The notes: generated by a model from the letters alone, not told the origin. 64,000 nucleotides of DNA from Cyclobacterium lianum (GCF_900143075.1 NZ_FRCY01000011.1:95747-159746), one strand, 5' to 3'; positions 36,458 to 45,693 are shown, counted from the first letter of the stretch. Numbers and translations: made by a program.

Positions 36458-37651
36458 TCATTTCTCCAGATCAAATTGTACGACCTTATACCTCAATTGA
36501 CTTTCATCAAAATCAGGATGAAATTCATTGTTAATCGAGACATACAATCCTTCCTTTCCTACAAAATGATTGGCATGTCCATATACCTCGTATGCATCAA
36601 AAGGGTGATGCCCAAGCACCTGCAGCTCCTTATCAAAGACCGTGATCCCCGTATAGGGTCTGGACCAGTTGAGGTTGCTGAGGTCCTCAGCGGATAAATC
36701 CTCTCCCGGCTCGAATCCAGGAAAGAAAAAGCGGTAAAAAACATCCCTGTAGGGATCAAATAGCAAGGTACCGTAGCGATCGTGGATTAAACGGGCCATA
36801 TCCGCTTCTGCAGCACTGGAAGGAAGGGAATTGATAACCTGAAAGCTGCTGATTCCCGGAGAGGAGACCGGTTTCCGCATGACTATTTCTCCTGAATGCA
36901 TATCAAAAACCTGAATTTCATCGTGGTATATGGGTGCCAGATATAGTTTATCTTCCCGTTTCGCCCAGGAAAAGTCTGCCCTTCGTTTCCCGTATTGCCA
37001 ATAATCCGGTGGATAATAAACCTCGTGCCAGCGCAGGGAATCGGCATCCATATCATAACTGTATATCAGGGGGTGGTCAAAGATCGCTTCAGCATTCATT
37101 TTGTGGTGATCCGTAAAATGGGGCTGGGCACCAAAAATCATGTTCTGATGCTGAAAAAGAGGCCTTTTTTGATTCGCTTCCAGCAGAGGGATGCTCAATC
37201 GTTCATCTTCAATCTCCTTTTTGAACAAAAGCCCTCCATCGAAATTCATCAGGCCTATTGCCGGAGGAGAAAAGGTAAAGAAGATGGAATCTTTGGAAAT
37301 GAGCGTCCCGCCGGTGGAACCACGTAAATTACCCGGTCCTTCCATGGGAACATCAATTTCATGAAGCAGTTTACCCTTGGGGAATTCAAAAAATTGAAGG
37401 CTCTTTTTGATGCCATTAAAAAGGAAAAATACGTTCGCAGAATCTGATTCTACCAATTGAATGGTTCCTGGGTTGGTAAAAACCGAATCCGATATATCCA
37501 TGGTAAATACCTCTGAGTGGCTTATCCGAATATTGCTGGTATCTGTTTTACAGCCTGGAAAAAAAATCAAGAAGAGCATGGCGCTTACCAAGCCGTGAAA
37601 GTTTTGCCAATTCAATTCTCTTTCCCATTTTTTTTGCTTGTTCCAATGCAT
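36458..37651 (-). CDS. DUF4221-type six-bladed propeller lipoprotein
   Basis: A 397-residue putative lipoprotein. After a basic start, a hydrophobic segment ends in LIFFPGC (Cys near residue 34), a plausible though imperfect lipobox. The remainder is repetitive beta-sheet with blade-like units such as DSIFFTFSPPAIGLMNFDG and YLAPIYHDEIQVFDMHSGEIV. It looks like the DUF4221 family, common and multicopy in Cyclobacteriaceae and of unknown function. The gene stands alone, with 569 bases of non-coding DNA upstream. Confidence 0.7.
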   Translation of the reverse strand: MHWNKQKKWERELNWQNFHGLVSAMLFLIFFPGCKTDTSNIRISHSEVFTMDISDSVFTNPGTIQLVESDSANVFFLFNGIKKSLQFFEFPKGKLLHEIDVPMEGPGNLRGSTGGTLISKDSIFFTFSPPAIGLMNFDGGLLFKKEIEDERLSIPLLEANQKRPLFQHQNMIFGAQPHFTDHHKMNAEAIFDHPLIYSYDMDADSLRWHEVYYPPDYWQYGKRRADFSWAKREDKLYLAPIYHDEIQVFDMHSGEIVMRKPVSSPGISSFQVINSLPSSAAEADMARLIHDRYGTLLFDPYRDVFYRFFFPGFEPGEDLSAEDLSNLNWSRPYTGITVFDKELQVLGHHPFDAYEVYGHANHFVGKEGLYVSINNEFHPDFDESQLRYKVVQFDLEK

Positions 37652-38031
37652 AAAAAATAATATGGGGAAAATAATACAAAAGAAAAATAGATTTCTATTA
37701 TTTTTATTGTTTTAGTTAAACTAGGACTAATGGGTTTACTGATTAAAACAAAAAGGATTAACCCTCTCTGGGAGAAGTAAAAAACATTAACCTCCTATCC
37801 ATTTTGGTAAGCCAATGAGGCAAATGAATTTGCGGTTTTACTTTACCTCAAATTCCGAAAAACGTGCTCTGTTGAGCAGATAAGGCCATTGTAGTTGCTA
37901 CAAAAACAGTTTTAACCCAATTATTCAAAGTGAGGTGAAAAATTAATAAGGATTGCCCGTTCACAGTCCAATTAGGCTAAATTCGTAACAACTGCATTGC
38001 TGTTTTGTGGAAAATGAGTTACTTGATAATT

Positions 38032-38064
38032 AGACCTGGCAGGTTTTGGAAACCTGACAGGTCT
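38032..38064. repeat. REP-like palindrome (AGACCTG-CAGGTTT)
   Basis: Two 15-base arms (38032-38046 and 38050-38064) pair at 14 of 15 positions around a TGG loop; the core is AACCTGACAGGTCT. From memory this hairpin family is scattered through many Bacteroidota genomes. One copy is seen here, between a DUF4221 gene and the ribosomal operon. Confidence 0.6.
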
Positions 38065-38130
38065 GGAAAAGGACAAGCCTTCTCCGGCGGCCCTATTCTT
38101 GTGAAAATAAGGCAGTAAACTTTAGATTCC

Positions 38131-38162
38131 TTTGCAATTAATGGAATTTACTTCTATCTTTG
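38131..38162 (+). promoter_or_regulatory. Promoter of the rplM ribosomal operon
   Basis: TTTG at 38131-38134, 20 bases, TATCTTTG at 38155-38162: both boxes match the Bacteroidota consensus. Predicted start near 38168, leaving about 53 bases of leader, in which an L13 feedback site could lie (inference). Confidence 0.8.
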
Positions 38163-38220
38163 TGTCCCTTTTTGAGGGTGAAATGTATTTAACAAGCTAA
38201 TAATTAAACATTTACACACA

Positions 38221-38664
38221 GTGAATACTTTAAGCTATAAGACCATATCAGCAAATGATGCCACGGTGGATAAAAATTGGGTGGTAGTGGATGCCCAATC
38301 TCAGGTGCTGGGTAGATTTGCGAGCGAAGTGGCGAAAATGTTGAGAGGGAAGCACAAGCCAAACTTTACCCCTCATGTGGATTGTGGTGATAATGTGATT
38401 GTCATCAATGCCGAAAAAATCAGACTTACCGGAAGGAAGTGGAACGAAAAAGTATATGTGCGCCATACGGGCTATCCCGGAGGACAACGTATCGCTACTC
38501 CCAAGATTCTGATGGAAAAGGCTCCCAGAACCCTGGTAGAAAAGGCTGTAAAAGGCATGCTGCCCAAGAACAGGCTGGGTAGAAAAATGTACACCAACCT
38601 GTATGTGTATGCCGGTTCGGAACATCCCCACAGTGCTCAGAAACCAAAAGAAGTAAAACTTTAA
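38221..38664 (+). CDS. rplM: 50S ribosomal protein L13
   Basis: A 147-residue uL13 of the large ribosomal subunit. Signatures: [49 protein letters not shown] and [12 protein letters not shown]. It uses a GTG start at 38221; the N-terminus [12 protein letters not shown] is normal for the phylum. First gene of rplM-rpsI-rpsB-tsf; rpsI follows after 13 bases. Confidence 0.98.
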   Translation: MNTLSYKTISANDATVDKNWVVVDAQSQVLGRFASEVAKMLRGKHKPNFTPHVDCGDNVIVINAEKIRLTGRKWNEKVYVRHTGYPGGQRIATPKILMEKAPRTLVEKAVKGMLPKNRLGRKMYTNLYVYAGSEHPHSAQKPKEVKL

Positions 38665-38677
38665 TGCTAGCCCGTAA

Positions 38678-39064
38678 ATGGAAGTAATTAACAAAATCGG
38701 AAGAAGAAAAGAATCTGTAGCCAGGATTTACCTCAAGGCCGGAAATGGCAACATCACCGTAAACAAAAGGGCATTGGAAACCTATTTCCCTTTTGAGTTG
38801 CACCAGATCGTGGTGAAACAGCCTTTGGCATTGGTCAATGAAGACGGTGCCTATGATATCAGCATCAATGTAGATGGCGGCGGTATCAGTGGTCAGGCAG
38901 AAGCGATTCGCATGGCCATTTCCAGGGCCTTGTGTGATATCAACGAAGAGCACAGAACTCCCCTGAAAAAGGAAGGATTTCTTACCCGTGACTCCAGAAT
39001 GGTGGAACGTAAGAAAGCTGGTCGTAGAAAAGCAAGAAGAAGATTCCAGTTCTCCAAGCGTTAA
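38678..39064 (+). CDS. rpsI: 30S ribosomal protein S9
   Basis: A 128-residue uS9. The N-terminus has [18 protein letters not shown], the middle has [19 protein letters not shown], and the basic C-terminus ends [17 protein letters not shown], with the terminal KR (here the SKR tail) that reaches the P-site tRNA. Standard partner of rplM; rpsB follows after 46 bases. Confidence 0.98.
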   Translation: MEVINKIGRRKESVARIYLKAGNGNITVNKRALETYFPFELHQIVVKQPLALVNEDGAYDISINVDGGGISGQAEAIRMAISRALCDINEEHRTPLKKEGFLTRDSRMVERKKAGRRKARRRFQFSKR

Positions 39065-39110
39065 TTCTGGAATTTCTTTCCCAATCGAAATATCAAATCA
39101 ATATTTATAA

Positions 39111-39872
39111 ATGGCCAATATAGAATATAAAGACTTACTGGATGCTGGTGTTCACTTCGGACACTTAACAAGAAAGTGGGATCCTAAAATGGCACCCTAT
39201 ATCTTCATGGAGAAGAATGGGATCCATATCATCGATCTAAACAAAACGCTCGTTTGCCTTGAAGAAGCATCCAACGCAATCAAGCAGATCGTACGCTCAG
39301 GCAAGAAAGTAATGTTTGTAGCGACAAAAAAACAAGCCAAGGACCTGGTAGCAGAGGAAGCCAGAAGGCTGAAAATGCCTTATGTTACTGAAAGGTGGCT
39401 GGGCGGCATGATGACCAATTTTGCCACCATCCGAAAGTCCCTGAAGAAAATGTCTACCATAGACAAAATGTCAAAAGACGATTCTTACAGCAACCTGGCA
39501 AAAAAAGAGCGGTTGATGATCAGCCGTCAGCGGGAAAAACTGGAAAATGTATTGGGAGGTATTGCTGACCTTACCCGTCTTCCTGCGGCTCTTTTTATCG
39601 TAGATATCAAAAGAGAACACATCGCCCTTTCTGAAGCTAAAAAACTAGGTATTCCTGTTTTTGCGTTGGTAGATACCAATTCCAACCCCAACGAGGTGGA
39701 TTTCCCTATCCCTGCCAACGATGATGCCTTTAAATCCATTTCATTGCTGGTGAAAGCATTTGGCGCTGCCATAGAAGAAGGTTTGTCCGAACGCAAAAAA
39801 GACAAGGACGAAGCCAAGCTTTCTGAAGAAGAGGAAGCAAAAAAAGCAGCCGACGCTGAAACCAACGAATAA
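39111..39872 (+). CDS. rpsB: 30S ribosomal protein S2
   Basis: A 253-residue uS2. Marks include [39 protein letters not shown] and PALVD-type sequence ([12 protein letters not shown]). The C-terminus has an extra charged tail of about 25 residues rich in K, D, E and A (from RKKDKDEAK on), as in other Bacteroidota. It precedes tsf by 108 bases, a common pair. Confidence 0.98.
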   Translation: MANIEYKDLLDAGVHFGHLTRKWDPKMAPYIFMEKNGIHIIDLNKTLVCLEEASNAIKQIVRSGKKVMFVATKKQAKDLVAEEARRLKMPYVTERWLGGMMTNFATIRKSLKKMSTIDKMSKDDSYSNLAKKERLMISRQREKLENVLGGIADLTRLPAALFIVDIKREHIALSEAKKLGIPVFALVDTNSNPNEVDFPIPANDDAFKSISLLVKAFGAAIEEGLSERKKDKDEAKLSEEEEAKKAADAETNE

Positions 39873-39980
39873 TCCACATTGACATCGTATTTACAATTAT
39901 TGGACACTGGCGCAGGCCATGTGTTCAATTTTTGTTTTACTGTCAGCACCTAATTTTCTATCAACAAAAAACATAAACCA

Positions 39981-40811
39981 ATGGCGATTACTGCACAAGA
40001 GGTAAATAAATTGAGACAAAAGACCGGCGCAGGTATGATGGACTGTAAGAAAGCCCTTACCGAAGCGGACGGAGATTTTGAAAAAGCTATTGATATCCTG
40101 AGAAAAAAAGGACAGAAAGTATCCGCTTCCCGCGCAGACAGGGAAACCAAAGAAGGTGTGGTGGTTACGCATGTCAGCGAGGACAGCAAAACCGGAACCC
40201 TGATCTCTCTGACTTGTGAAACAGACTTCGTGGCCAAAAATGAAGAATTTTCCGCTTTCGCCAATGCGATTTTGGAAAAGGCCGTTGCGGCCAATGCCTC
40301 CAGCATTGATGAAGTAATGGCGTTACCCTTCGAGGGCATTACCATCGGTGAAAAAATCACCGAAATGACCGGCAAAATCGGGGAAAAAATTGAAGTTTCC
40401 CATCTGGAAAAAGTCTCCGGAGAGGTAGTGGAACCCTATGTCCATTCCAATGGCAAATTGGGGGTACTAGTAGCGCTCACCAATACTGGTGGAGCAGACG
40501 TCTCTGATGCGGCTAAAGATGTGGCCATGCAAATTGCTGCTATGAGTCCTGTAGCCGTGGACAAGGACGGTGTGGATGCTTCAGTAGTGGAAAGGGAAAT
40601 TGAAGTAGGTAAAGACCAGGCCAGACAGGAAGGCAAACCCGAAGCCATGCTGGAAAAAATTGCGCTGGGCAAATTGAACAAATTCTACAAGGAAAACACT
40701 TTGCTGAGCCAGGCCTTTGTAAAGGACAGTAGCCAGACCATTGCACAATACCTGGACAGCGTAAACAAGGGATTGACGGTAGCTGATTTCAAGCGGGTTT
40801 CTATCGGATAA
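39981..40811 (+). CDS. tsf: Elongation factor Ts
   Basis: A 276-residue nucleotide-exchange factor for EF-Tu. The N-terminal UBA-like region reads EVNKLRQKTGAGMMDCKKALTEADGD in two blocks, followed by TDFVAKNEEF, the signature of the core domain, and a C-terminal dimerisation part. Length and order match the family. A strong terminator follows at 40838. Confidence 0.98.
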   Translation: MAITAQEVNKLRQKTGAGMMDCKKALTEADGDFEKAIDILRKKGQKVSASRADRETKEGVVVTHVSEDSKTGTLISLTCETDFVAKNEEFSAFANAILEKAVAANASSIDEVMALPFEGITIGEKITEMTGKIGEKIEVSHLEKVSGEVVEPYVHSNGKLGVLVALTNTGGADVSDAAKDVAMQIAAMSPVAVDKDGVDASVVEREIEVGKDQARQEGKPEAMLEKIALGKLNKFYKENTLLSQAFVKDSSQTIAQYLDSVNKGLTVADFKRVSIG

Positions 40812-40837
40812 TTTATCTTGTTAAAATATATGGTAAC

Positions 40838-40870
40838 AAAAAACCTGACCCGTATCGGTCAGGTTTTTTT
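40838..40870 (+). terminator. Rho-independent terminator after tsf
   Basis: A stem AAACCTGACC/GGTCAGGTTT extended by A-T pairs, with loop CGTATC (40851-40856), ends in eight T. It closes the rplM-tsf operon 27 bases after the stop. Confidence 0.92.
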
Positions 40871-41000
40871 TGACTTTTTTCTCAGGGCCATGTCTCGAAT
40901 TAGGCTCCTTAATGGGAAAAGTCCGGTGTCTGAAAAGGAAAACGAATCCCCTTCAAAAAAATCCCAGCGGGTTTAATAAAGGGAATCAAAAATAATACAA

Positions 41001-41168
41001 AAAAATCCCCCTTGCCCCCTTAAAAGGGGGATTTTGTCCTGGTGCGATTTCATGTGTATGCGCTGACCTGCTGGTTTTGGTAGCTGAAGGTTAGCTTAAG
41101 AATCCATTTCCAACCCTTACCAAAATTCTTTGCGTGCTTTGTGCCTCCTTCGTGACTATTTTTTTCAA
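41001..41168. repeat. Composite intergenic repeat, copy 1
   Basis: It begins with a palindrome, AAATCCCCCTT...AAGGGGGATTT (41003-41034), a GG-T-GCGATTT tail, about 70 bases of spacer, then a CTTTG/CTTCGTG-rich tract at 41121-41168 (TTCTTTGCGTGCTTTGTG, TCCTTCGTGAC). The same order recurs at 41190, offset by about 187 bases. The 546-base gap 40812-41357 holds this pair, the tsf terminator and a 100-base stretch with no features. Confidence 0.75.
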
Positions 41169-41189
41169 TCTCTGGTCCTAAATGTGAAA

Positions 41190-41362
41190 AAAAATCCCCC
41201 TTGCCCCCTTGAAAGGGGGATTTGTACCAGGGCGATTTTATAAGGCTTTTCTGACTGACGATATTCCTGGCGGGATGATCATGGTAGTACCCCTAACCTC
41301 ACTACACAAATTCTTTGTGGGCTTTGTGAATCCTTCGTGTGCTTTGTGACTAATTTTTTATA
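41190..41362. repeat. Composite intergenic repeat, copy 2
   Basis: The palindrome AAATCCCCCTTGCCCCCTT with AAAGGGGGATTT at 41191-41223 and a GGGCGATTTTA tail, then spacer, then TTCTTTGTGGGCTTTGTG and CTTCGTGTGCTTTGTGAC at 41307-41350. The last bases run into the NUDIX gene's stop codon region, so the repeat ends at or slightly inside the gene's 3' end. The two copies match in both end blocks and differ in the spacer. Confidence 0.75.
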
Positions 41363-41771
41363 TCAATCCGGCGGCCTGAACCATTTTGAGGTGATCAAAG
41401 GCCAGGTCTGGTAATTCAGCAATCGGAAACCAAATGGCCTCACTACTGTCCGATCCTGCCCTCGGGCTAAGCTGTTCCTTTAGGGAAAAGTAAAAGGACA
41501 CGCTTACCATCCAGCCACGTGGATCCCTCCCTTTTTCGGCGAAAACTCCCAGCATTTTTTCCCCGGTCAGATCCAGGTTGGTTTCCTCTTTCAGCTCTCT
41601 TCTGCAGGCATCAGCGGGCAGCTCGAACTCCTCCACAAAACCTCCGGGAAGGGCCCATTGACCCTTAAAAGGTTCATTCTTTCGTCTGATCAACAATATC
41701 CGGTTTTCCAGTACATCATGGACGACGGCATCGGTACTCAGGGCAGGTCGGGGATAGTCGTATTCGTACAT
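41358..41771 (-). CDS. NUDIX hydrolase
   Basis: A 137-residue NUDIX pyrophosphatase. The Nudix box G-x5-E-x7-RE-x2-EE is complete from GGFVEEFELPADACRREL to KEETNL. The N-terminus YDYPRPALSTDAVVHD is typical of ADP-ribose or nucleoside-diphosphate-sugar hydrolases of Bacteroidota, some of which carry a C-terminal NrtR-like regulator domain that is absent here. The Met at 41771 fits the family better than the one at 41816. Substrate not determined. Confidence 0.88.
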   Translation of the reverse strand: MYEYDYPRPALSTDAVVHDVLENRILLIRRKNEPFKGQWALPGGFVEEFELPADACRRELKEETNLDLTGEKMLGVFAEKGRDPRGWMVSVSFYFSLKEQLSPRAGSDSSEAIWFPIAELPDLAFDHLKMVQAAGLI

Positions 41772-41892
41772 TTTACGCCAGCTGATTTGGTGAATAATAG
41801 TCCAAAAGTCGCGCAATTTTTGCTCTTAAAAAAATGGTGCCTTGATTTCTCTCAAATAGCACAAACCTCCATAGCGTCCAACGGAATCGAAA

Positions 41893-41927
41893 ACTACCTT
41901 TCCGTTAAAAGGAAAGGTAGTCTTTAT
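41893..41927 (-). terminator. Terminator of the small lipoprotein gene
   Basis: An 11-bp perfect stem (ACTACCTTTCC 41893-41903 with GGAAAGGTAGT 41911-41921), loop GTTAAAA, lies just after the stop at 41936 on the minus strand, where it is followed by TTTTC. Confidence 0.75.
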
Positions 41928-41935
41928 TTCAAAAT

Positions 41936-42436
41936 TTATGATGCTGTTTCCAGATCAATTTGAATGATGTACGGCTTTGGCGTTCCATCGGAGGGCTGTC
42001 CGAGATCTTCACCATCGGTGTCGGTTCCTTCGTAGGTATATACATCACAGCCGCTGGTGTCAGTCATGGTGACTACAAAATCAAAGCTTACCGACTCGTC
42101 GTCCGCCAATACCAATTGAAATTCCGTATTGCCCTCCAGGCTTTCTTCTGCTGCCTCCATGGACTCAATAAAAGGTACCTCTTCAGACGTTTCTTCCAGT
42201 GTTACCGTAAGCTCAACCCAATCGTTGCCATCCTGATAAAAAAGCGCAAAGTCTGCCAATTCGAAATCTGAATCTTCATCCAGCAAGTTATTATCATCCA
42301 TATCGGTGACGATCAGGCGCAATGGCTCCAGCGTTTGATCGGTACAGGGTTCCTCATCCTCATTGCAACTCACCAAATTTAAAATAAGCAAGCCCGAACC
42401 TAATAAAAGCGTAATTTTTTTAAGCGTAGTAATCAT
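41936..42436 (-). CDS. Small acidic lipoprotein, function unknown
   Basis: A 166-residue predicted lipoprotein. After MITTLKKITLLLGSG a lipobox LVSC is followed by a very acidic stretch (NEDEEPC). The mature part is rich in D, E and T, predicted beta, with two Cys in the mature region (one near the C-terminus in SGCDVYTYE). I recognise no family. The frame runs upstream to 42499, but the Met at 42436 gives a clean signal peptide. Single gene with its own terminator. Confidence 0.65.
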   Translation of the reverse strand: MITTLKKITLLLGSGLLILNLVSCNEDEEPCTDQTLEPLRLIVTDMDDNNLLDEDSDFELADFALFYQDGNDWVELTVTLEETSEEVPFIESMEAAEESLEGNTEFQLVLADDESVSFDFVVTMTDTSGCDVYTYEGTDTDGEDLGQPSDGTPKPYIIQIDLETAS

Positions 42437-42539
42437 TTTCTTGATTTTTTTATGGTTAACTAAAACAAATGAGCGCTCATTGTCCTCCATACGAGACAAG
42501 GTCCCGGAATGCTACAGCCCTACCACGAAAAATTTCTTT

Positions 42540-43388
42540 TTATTCCCTGTACTTAAAAAAAACACCACTGACTGAGGTCATTACCGTCACCAAAAAAAAC
42601 AACAGGCTAAAGGCTACCGCCACATTCTGGTTGATACCCACATATTCGTGGGCCAATACAAATACCAATTCCCTTGCTCCCACACCGCCTATGGTCAGCG
42701 GCAGGACAGAGACGGTGCTGGAAACCAGAAACACAAAAAGGTAAGGAATAAACTGCTGTCCTACACCCAAGCTCATCAGGATAAAAAAGGCACTGAAGAG
42801 TTGCAATACCTGGTTGAGAAAGGAATATCCGGTGCTGGATGGAATGGAGCCCATAAATGGCCTGAAAAACAAATACATGACCAGATAAAAACCAAATGGC
42901 AGCAATACCAGGCCAAGCCATCCCAACCAATAAAAAGGAAGAAAGAACTCCAGTCGGATATTGACAAAAAGCATTAAGGCAAACATCAGCCAAAGCAATA
43001 CCGCCAGGCCATTTCCCCTGTCCAGCACGACACAGTTGATCAACTGCTTTACCGGCGTTTGGTGCAACTTGTTGAGCAAATATACTTTATAGCCATCTCC
43101 GCCAATCCCACCCGGTAGAAACAGGTTGTAAAACATGCCTATGGCATAGAGCTTCAGGTTCTTTGTTTCTGTAATTTGCAGTCCAATGTCTTTAAAATAA
43201 ATATTGAGCCGAATCGCACTGAATACTTTAGATGCAATGAAAAAAAGCCATGCCAGCAGCAGCCAGCCCGGGTGCGCTGATTGGATGACCTTCCAGGTGG
43301 CTTTGGTATCGATTTTATTGAAAACCAGATACAAGGCGGCTCCCGTCAGCAGAACCTTGAGTAAAAATTTAATCCTCTTTTTTACCAA
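42540..43388 (-). CDS. LPG-synthase transmembrane-domain (UPF0104) protein
   Basis: A 282-residue membrane protein with 7-8 hydrophobic segments, of the lysylphosphatidylglycerol-synthase TM family (also UPF0104/AglD-like). Conserved stretches: SAIRLNIYFKDIGL, YNLFLPGGIGGDGYKVYLL and VVLDRGNGLAVLLW. Such proteins often go with glycosyltransferases acting on lipid carriers. It starts at TTG 43388, 20 bases inside the preceding GT2 gene, with no other Met nearby; this overlap implies coupling. A flippase role is inference. Confidence 0.85.
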   Translation of the reverse strand: MVKKRIKFLLKVLLTGAALYLVFNKIDTKATWKVIQSAHPGWLLLAWLFFIASKVFSAIRLNIYFKDIGLQITETKNLKLYAIGMFYNLFLPGGIGGDGYKVYLLNKLHQTPVKQLINCVVLDRGNGLAVLLWLMFALMLFVNIRLEFFLPFYWLGWLGLVLLPFGFYLVMYLFFRPFMGSIPSSTGYSFLNQVLQLFSAFFILMSLGVGQQFIPYLFVFLVSSTVSVLPLTIGGVGARELVFVLAHEYVGINQNVAVAFSLLFFLVTVMTSVSGVFFKYRE

Positions 43389-44322
43389 TTTGATGAATGG
43401 CTTTCAGGGTGTAGGTTTTTTTATCCTGTGACTCAAAATAGGTTCTGACGATGATTTCAGCGACAATTCCCGTAGTGATCAACTGAATGCCTCCCAGCAC
43501 CAGAATGGAGCCTACCAAGAGTATCGGCCGGCCCCCTATATCTTCTCCCATCAGCTTCTCCACCAGTAGATAAAAATTGACCAACACACCTAAAGCCAGA
43601 GACAATAAGCCCAGCGTACCAAAAATATGGATAGGACGCTGAAAATACTTTTGGAAAAAAAGCATCAGGATCAGGTCCGCAATTACTTTAAAGGTGCGGC
43701 TCAAACCATACTTGGAAGTACCATGGATGCGCGGATGATGTCTGACATCCACTTCTGTCATCCTTGCCCCCTCCTGCCTGGCGAGCACTGGGATAAAACG
43801 ATGCAGCTCACCATATAAGCCCATATTTTGGGCAATATTTGCTTTATAAATCCTCAGGCTGCAGCCATAATCCGAGAGGTATACTCTTGTCGTGGTGCGG
43901 ATCAGCCAGTTGGCTATCTTGCTGGGCAACTTCCTCAGTACAAAATCGTCCTGCCGGTTGGCCCTTCTCCCCGCCACGACGTCCCAGTCCCCTTTTTTGG
44001 CCAGATCCAGCATCATGGGGATATCACCGGGGTCGTTCTGCAGGTCTCCGTCCATGGTCACAATATACTGTCCCAGGGAATGGTCTATACCGGCGGCCAG
44101 CGCAGTGGTTTGTCCATAATTCTTATTGAAAACCAAAATCCGGGTTTTTTCATTTGCCAATATTTTCATCTTTTCTACAGACCGATCTGTAGAACCATCA
44201 TCTACCAGAATCAACTCATAGGAAATGGGAGCAAGGGAAGTGTAAATGGCTTCGAGTAGGGGTGGGATATTCCCTTCTTCATTAAAAATAGTTACTACTA
44301 CAGAAATCTCAGGCTGGCCCAT
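43369..44322 (-). CDS. GT2 polyprenyl-phosphate glycosyltransferase (DPM/GtrB-like)
   Basis: A 317-residue glycosyltransferase with a GT-A domain (about 1-230) and two C-terminal membrane helices (about 240-262 and 275-297). Motifs: SVVVTIFNEEGNIPPLLEAI, LILVDDGSTDRS, VTMDGDLQNDPGDIP (DxD) and FQRPIHIFGTLGLL. The build matches enzymes that put a sugar on undecaprenyl or dolichyl phosphate. It is the first gene of a two-gene minus operon with a consensus-like promoter 16 bases upstream. Confidence 0.88.
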   Translation of the reverse strand: MGQPEISVVVTIFNEEGNIPPLLEAIYTSLAPISYELILVDDGSTDRSVEKMKILANEKTRILVFNKNYGQTTALAAGIDHSLGQYIVTMDGDLQNDPGDIPMMLDLAKKGDWDVVAGRRANRQDDFVLRKLPSKIANWLIRTTTRVYLSDYGCSLRIYKANIAQNMGLYGELHRFIPVLARQEGARMTEVDVRHHPRIHGTSKYGLSRTFKVIADLILMLFFQKYFQRPIHIFGTLGLLSLALGVLVNFYLLVEKLMGEDIGGRPILLVGSILVLGGIQLITTGIVAEIIVRTYFESQDKKTYTLKAIHQIGKKED

Positions 44323-44337
44323 ATTTTAAAATTTAGG

Positions 44338-44369
44338 CGAAAATACGTCTTTTTGCAAGTTACAACAAA
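44338..44369 (-). promoter_or_regulatory. Promoter of the GT2/LPG-synthase-TM operon
   Basis: On the minus strand TTTG (44369-44366), 20 bases, TATTTTCG (44345-44338, 7 of 8 positions). Predicted start near 44332, leaving a short leader of about 10 bases to the ATG at 44322. Confidence 0.5.
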
Positions 44370-44519
44370 CGGGACAGCCAAAACCTTCCTTCCAAACTGG
44401 TTTGTGGGCAGCCCAGAGGTAGGCCTGCAAGTTTGTCCGGAGGATAAAATTCCCTATATTAACTGTGAATTTAAAATCAACTTTTCATCTCATTTGATCA
44501 AACCAAAAATATAAACCTG

Positions 44520-45614
44520 ATGAACTTAAAATCCCGCAGAAATGCCCTGAAAACCCTGGCGCTGGGCGGCAGTCTGGCCCTGGTAAATCCCTATGAAATC
44601 CTGGCCCGCAAAAAAAAGCAGAAAATCGGTGTGGCCCTGGTCGGCCTGGGCTATTACAGTACTGATTTGCTGGCACCGGCCCTGCAGCAAACCGAGCATT
44701 GCTACCTGGCCGGGATAGTTACCGGCACGCCATCCAAAGCAACAGCCTGGCAGGAGAAATATAAGATTCCTGAAAAAAACATCTACAACTACCAGAATTT
44801 TGACAGCATAGCAGACAATCCGGACATTGATGTGGTTTATGTAGTCCTGCCACCCTCCATGCACGCAGAATATACCATCCGGGCGGCCGAAGCAGGAAAA
44901 CATGTCTGGTGCGAAAAACCGATGGCTGTTACCAGCCGGGAATGCCAGAACATGATCAATGCCTGTAAGAAAAACAAGGTGCAATTGACCATCGGCTACC
45001 GGCTACAGCACGAACCCAATACCCAGGAATACCGCTCAATCATCCGGCAAAATAAGCTGGGTGCGGTAGAACACGTGGATTGTGCTGCCGGCTACACGGA
45101 AAACAGAACCGATCACTGGAAACAAAAGAAAGAAATGGGAGGTGGTGTCATCTATGACATGGGTGTATATTCCATACAGGGAGCCCGCATGGGTACCAAT
45201 ATGGAGCCCCTGGCAGTGGTATCTGCTAAAGCCATTTCTACCCGTCCGGAAATTTACAAGGATGGCCTTGCAGATGTGGTAGAGGCCAGGCTGGAATTTC
45301 CGGGCGAGGTATTCGCTGATATCAAAACCAGCTTCGCAGAAAACATCAATTACCTGACTGTGGAGTGCGAGGAAGGCGATATCGAAATGAAACCCTACTC
45401 CGCTTATGCTGGAGTGAAGGGAGAAAGCCCTCTGGGTGAGATCAACCATCCCTATCAGGTGCCCTGGCAGCAGGCCAAACAGATGGACGACGATGCCCTG
45501 GCCATTCTTGAAAACAAGCCACCACTGGTTCCCGGAGAGGAAGGGCTGAGAGACATACAGATCGTAGAGGCCATTCTCAAGTCCGCTGAAACCGGCAAAC
45601 GGGTGAAAATTTAA
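44520..45614 (+). CDS. Gfo/Idh/MocA-family oxidoreductase with Tat signal
   Basis: A 364-residue sugar oxidoreductase. A twin-arginine signal, SRRNALKTLALGG, sits at residues 5-17, pointing to export in folded form with bound cofactor. The Rossmann domain follows (VALVGLGYYSTDLLAPAL), then VYVVLPPSMHAEYTIRAAEAGKHVWCEKPM, with the catalytic-type EKP, and the C-terminal alpha/beta domain with GGGVIYDMGVYSIQGAR. Closest in build to periplasmic glucose-fructose oxidoreductase. The substrate is unknown. A strong terminator follows. Confidence 0.88.
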   Translation: MNLKSRRNALKTLALGGSLALVNPYEILARKKKQKIGVALVGLGYYSTDLLAPALQQTEHCYLAGIVTGTPSKATAWQEKYKIPEKNIYNYQNFDSIADNPDIDVVYVVLPPSMHAEYTIRAAEAGKHVWCEKPMAVTSRECQNMINACKKNKVQLTIGYRLQHEPNTQEYRSIIRQNKLGAVEHVDCAAGYTENRTDHWKQKKEMGGGVIYDMGVYSIQGARMGTNMEPLAVVSAKAISTRPEIYKDGLADVVEARLEFPGEVFADIKTSFAENINYLTVECEEGDIEMKPYSAYAGVKGESPLGEINHPYQVPWQQAKQMDDDALAILENKPPLVPGEEGLRDIQIVEAILKSAETGKRVKI

Positions 45615-45625
45615 TTTATTCATTT

Positions 45626-45666
45626 GCTTTTGGGAAGAAAAGCCTTCCCAAAAGCCTACTTTTTTT
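45626..45666 (+). terminator. Rho-independent terminator after the oxidoreductase
   Basis: A perfect 12-bp stem (GCTTTTGGGAAG 45626-45637 with CTTCCCAAAAGC 45644-45655), loop AAAAGC, followed 4 bases on by seven T. Confidence 0.85.
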
Positions 45667-45673
45667 AATTTTG
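45666..45673 (+). promoter_or_regulatory. -7 element for the GT39 gene
   Basis: TAATTTTG matches TAnnTTTG exactly, 20 bases before the ATG at 45694. No TTTG is at the right -33 distance. It touches the end of the preceding terminator. Confidence 0.4.
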
Positions 45674-45693
45674 CGCATCTCAATTTTTACGCC

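Larger units (their letters stand above)
37652..38220 (+). other. 569-base intergenic region upstream of rplM
   Basis: It has no coding frame of note. It contains the leader of the divergent DUF4221 gene, the palindromic element at 38032-38064, and the rplM promoter at 38131-38162 with a leader of about 53 bases. The rest (37660-38030) is AT-rich and shows nothing I can name. Confidence 0.6.
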
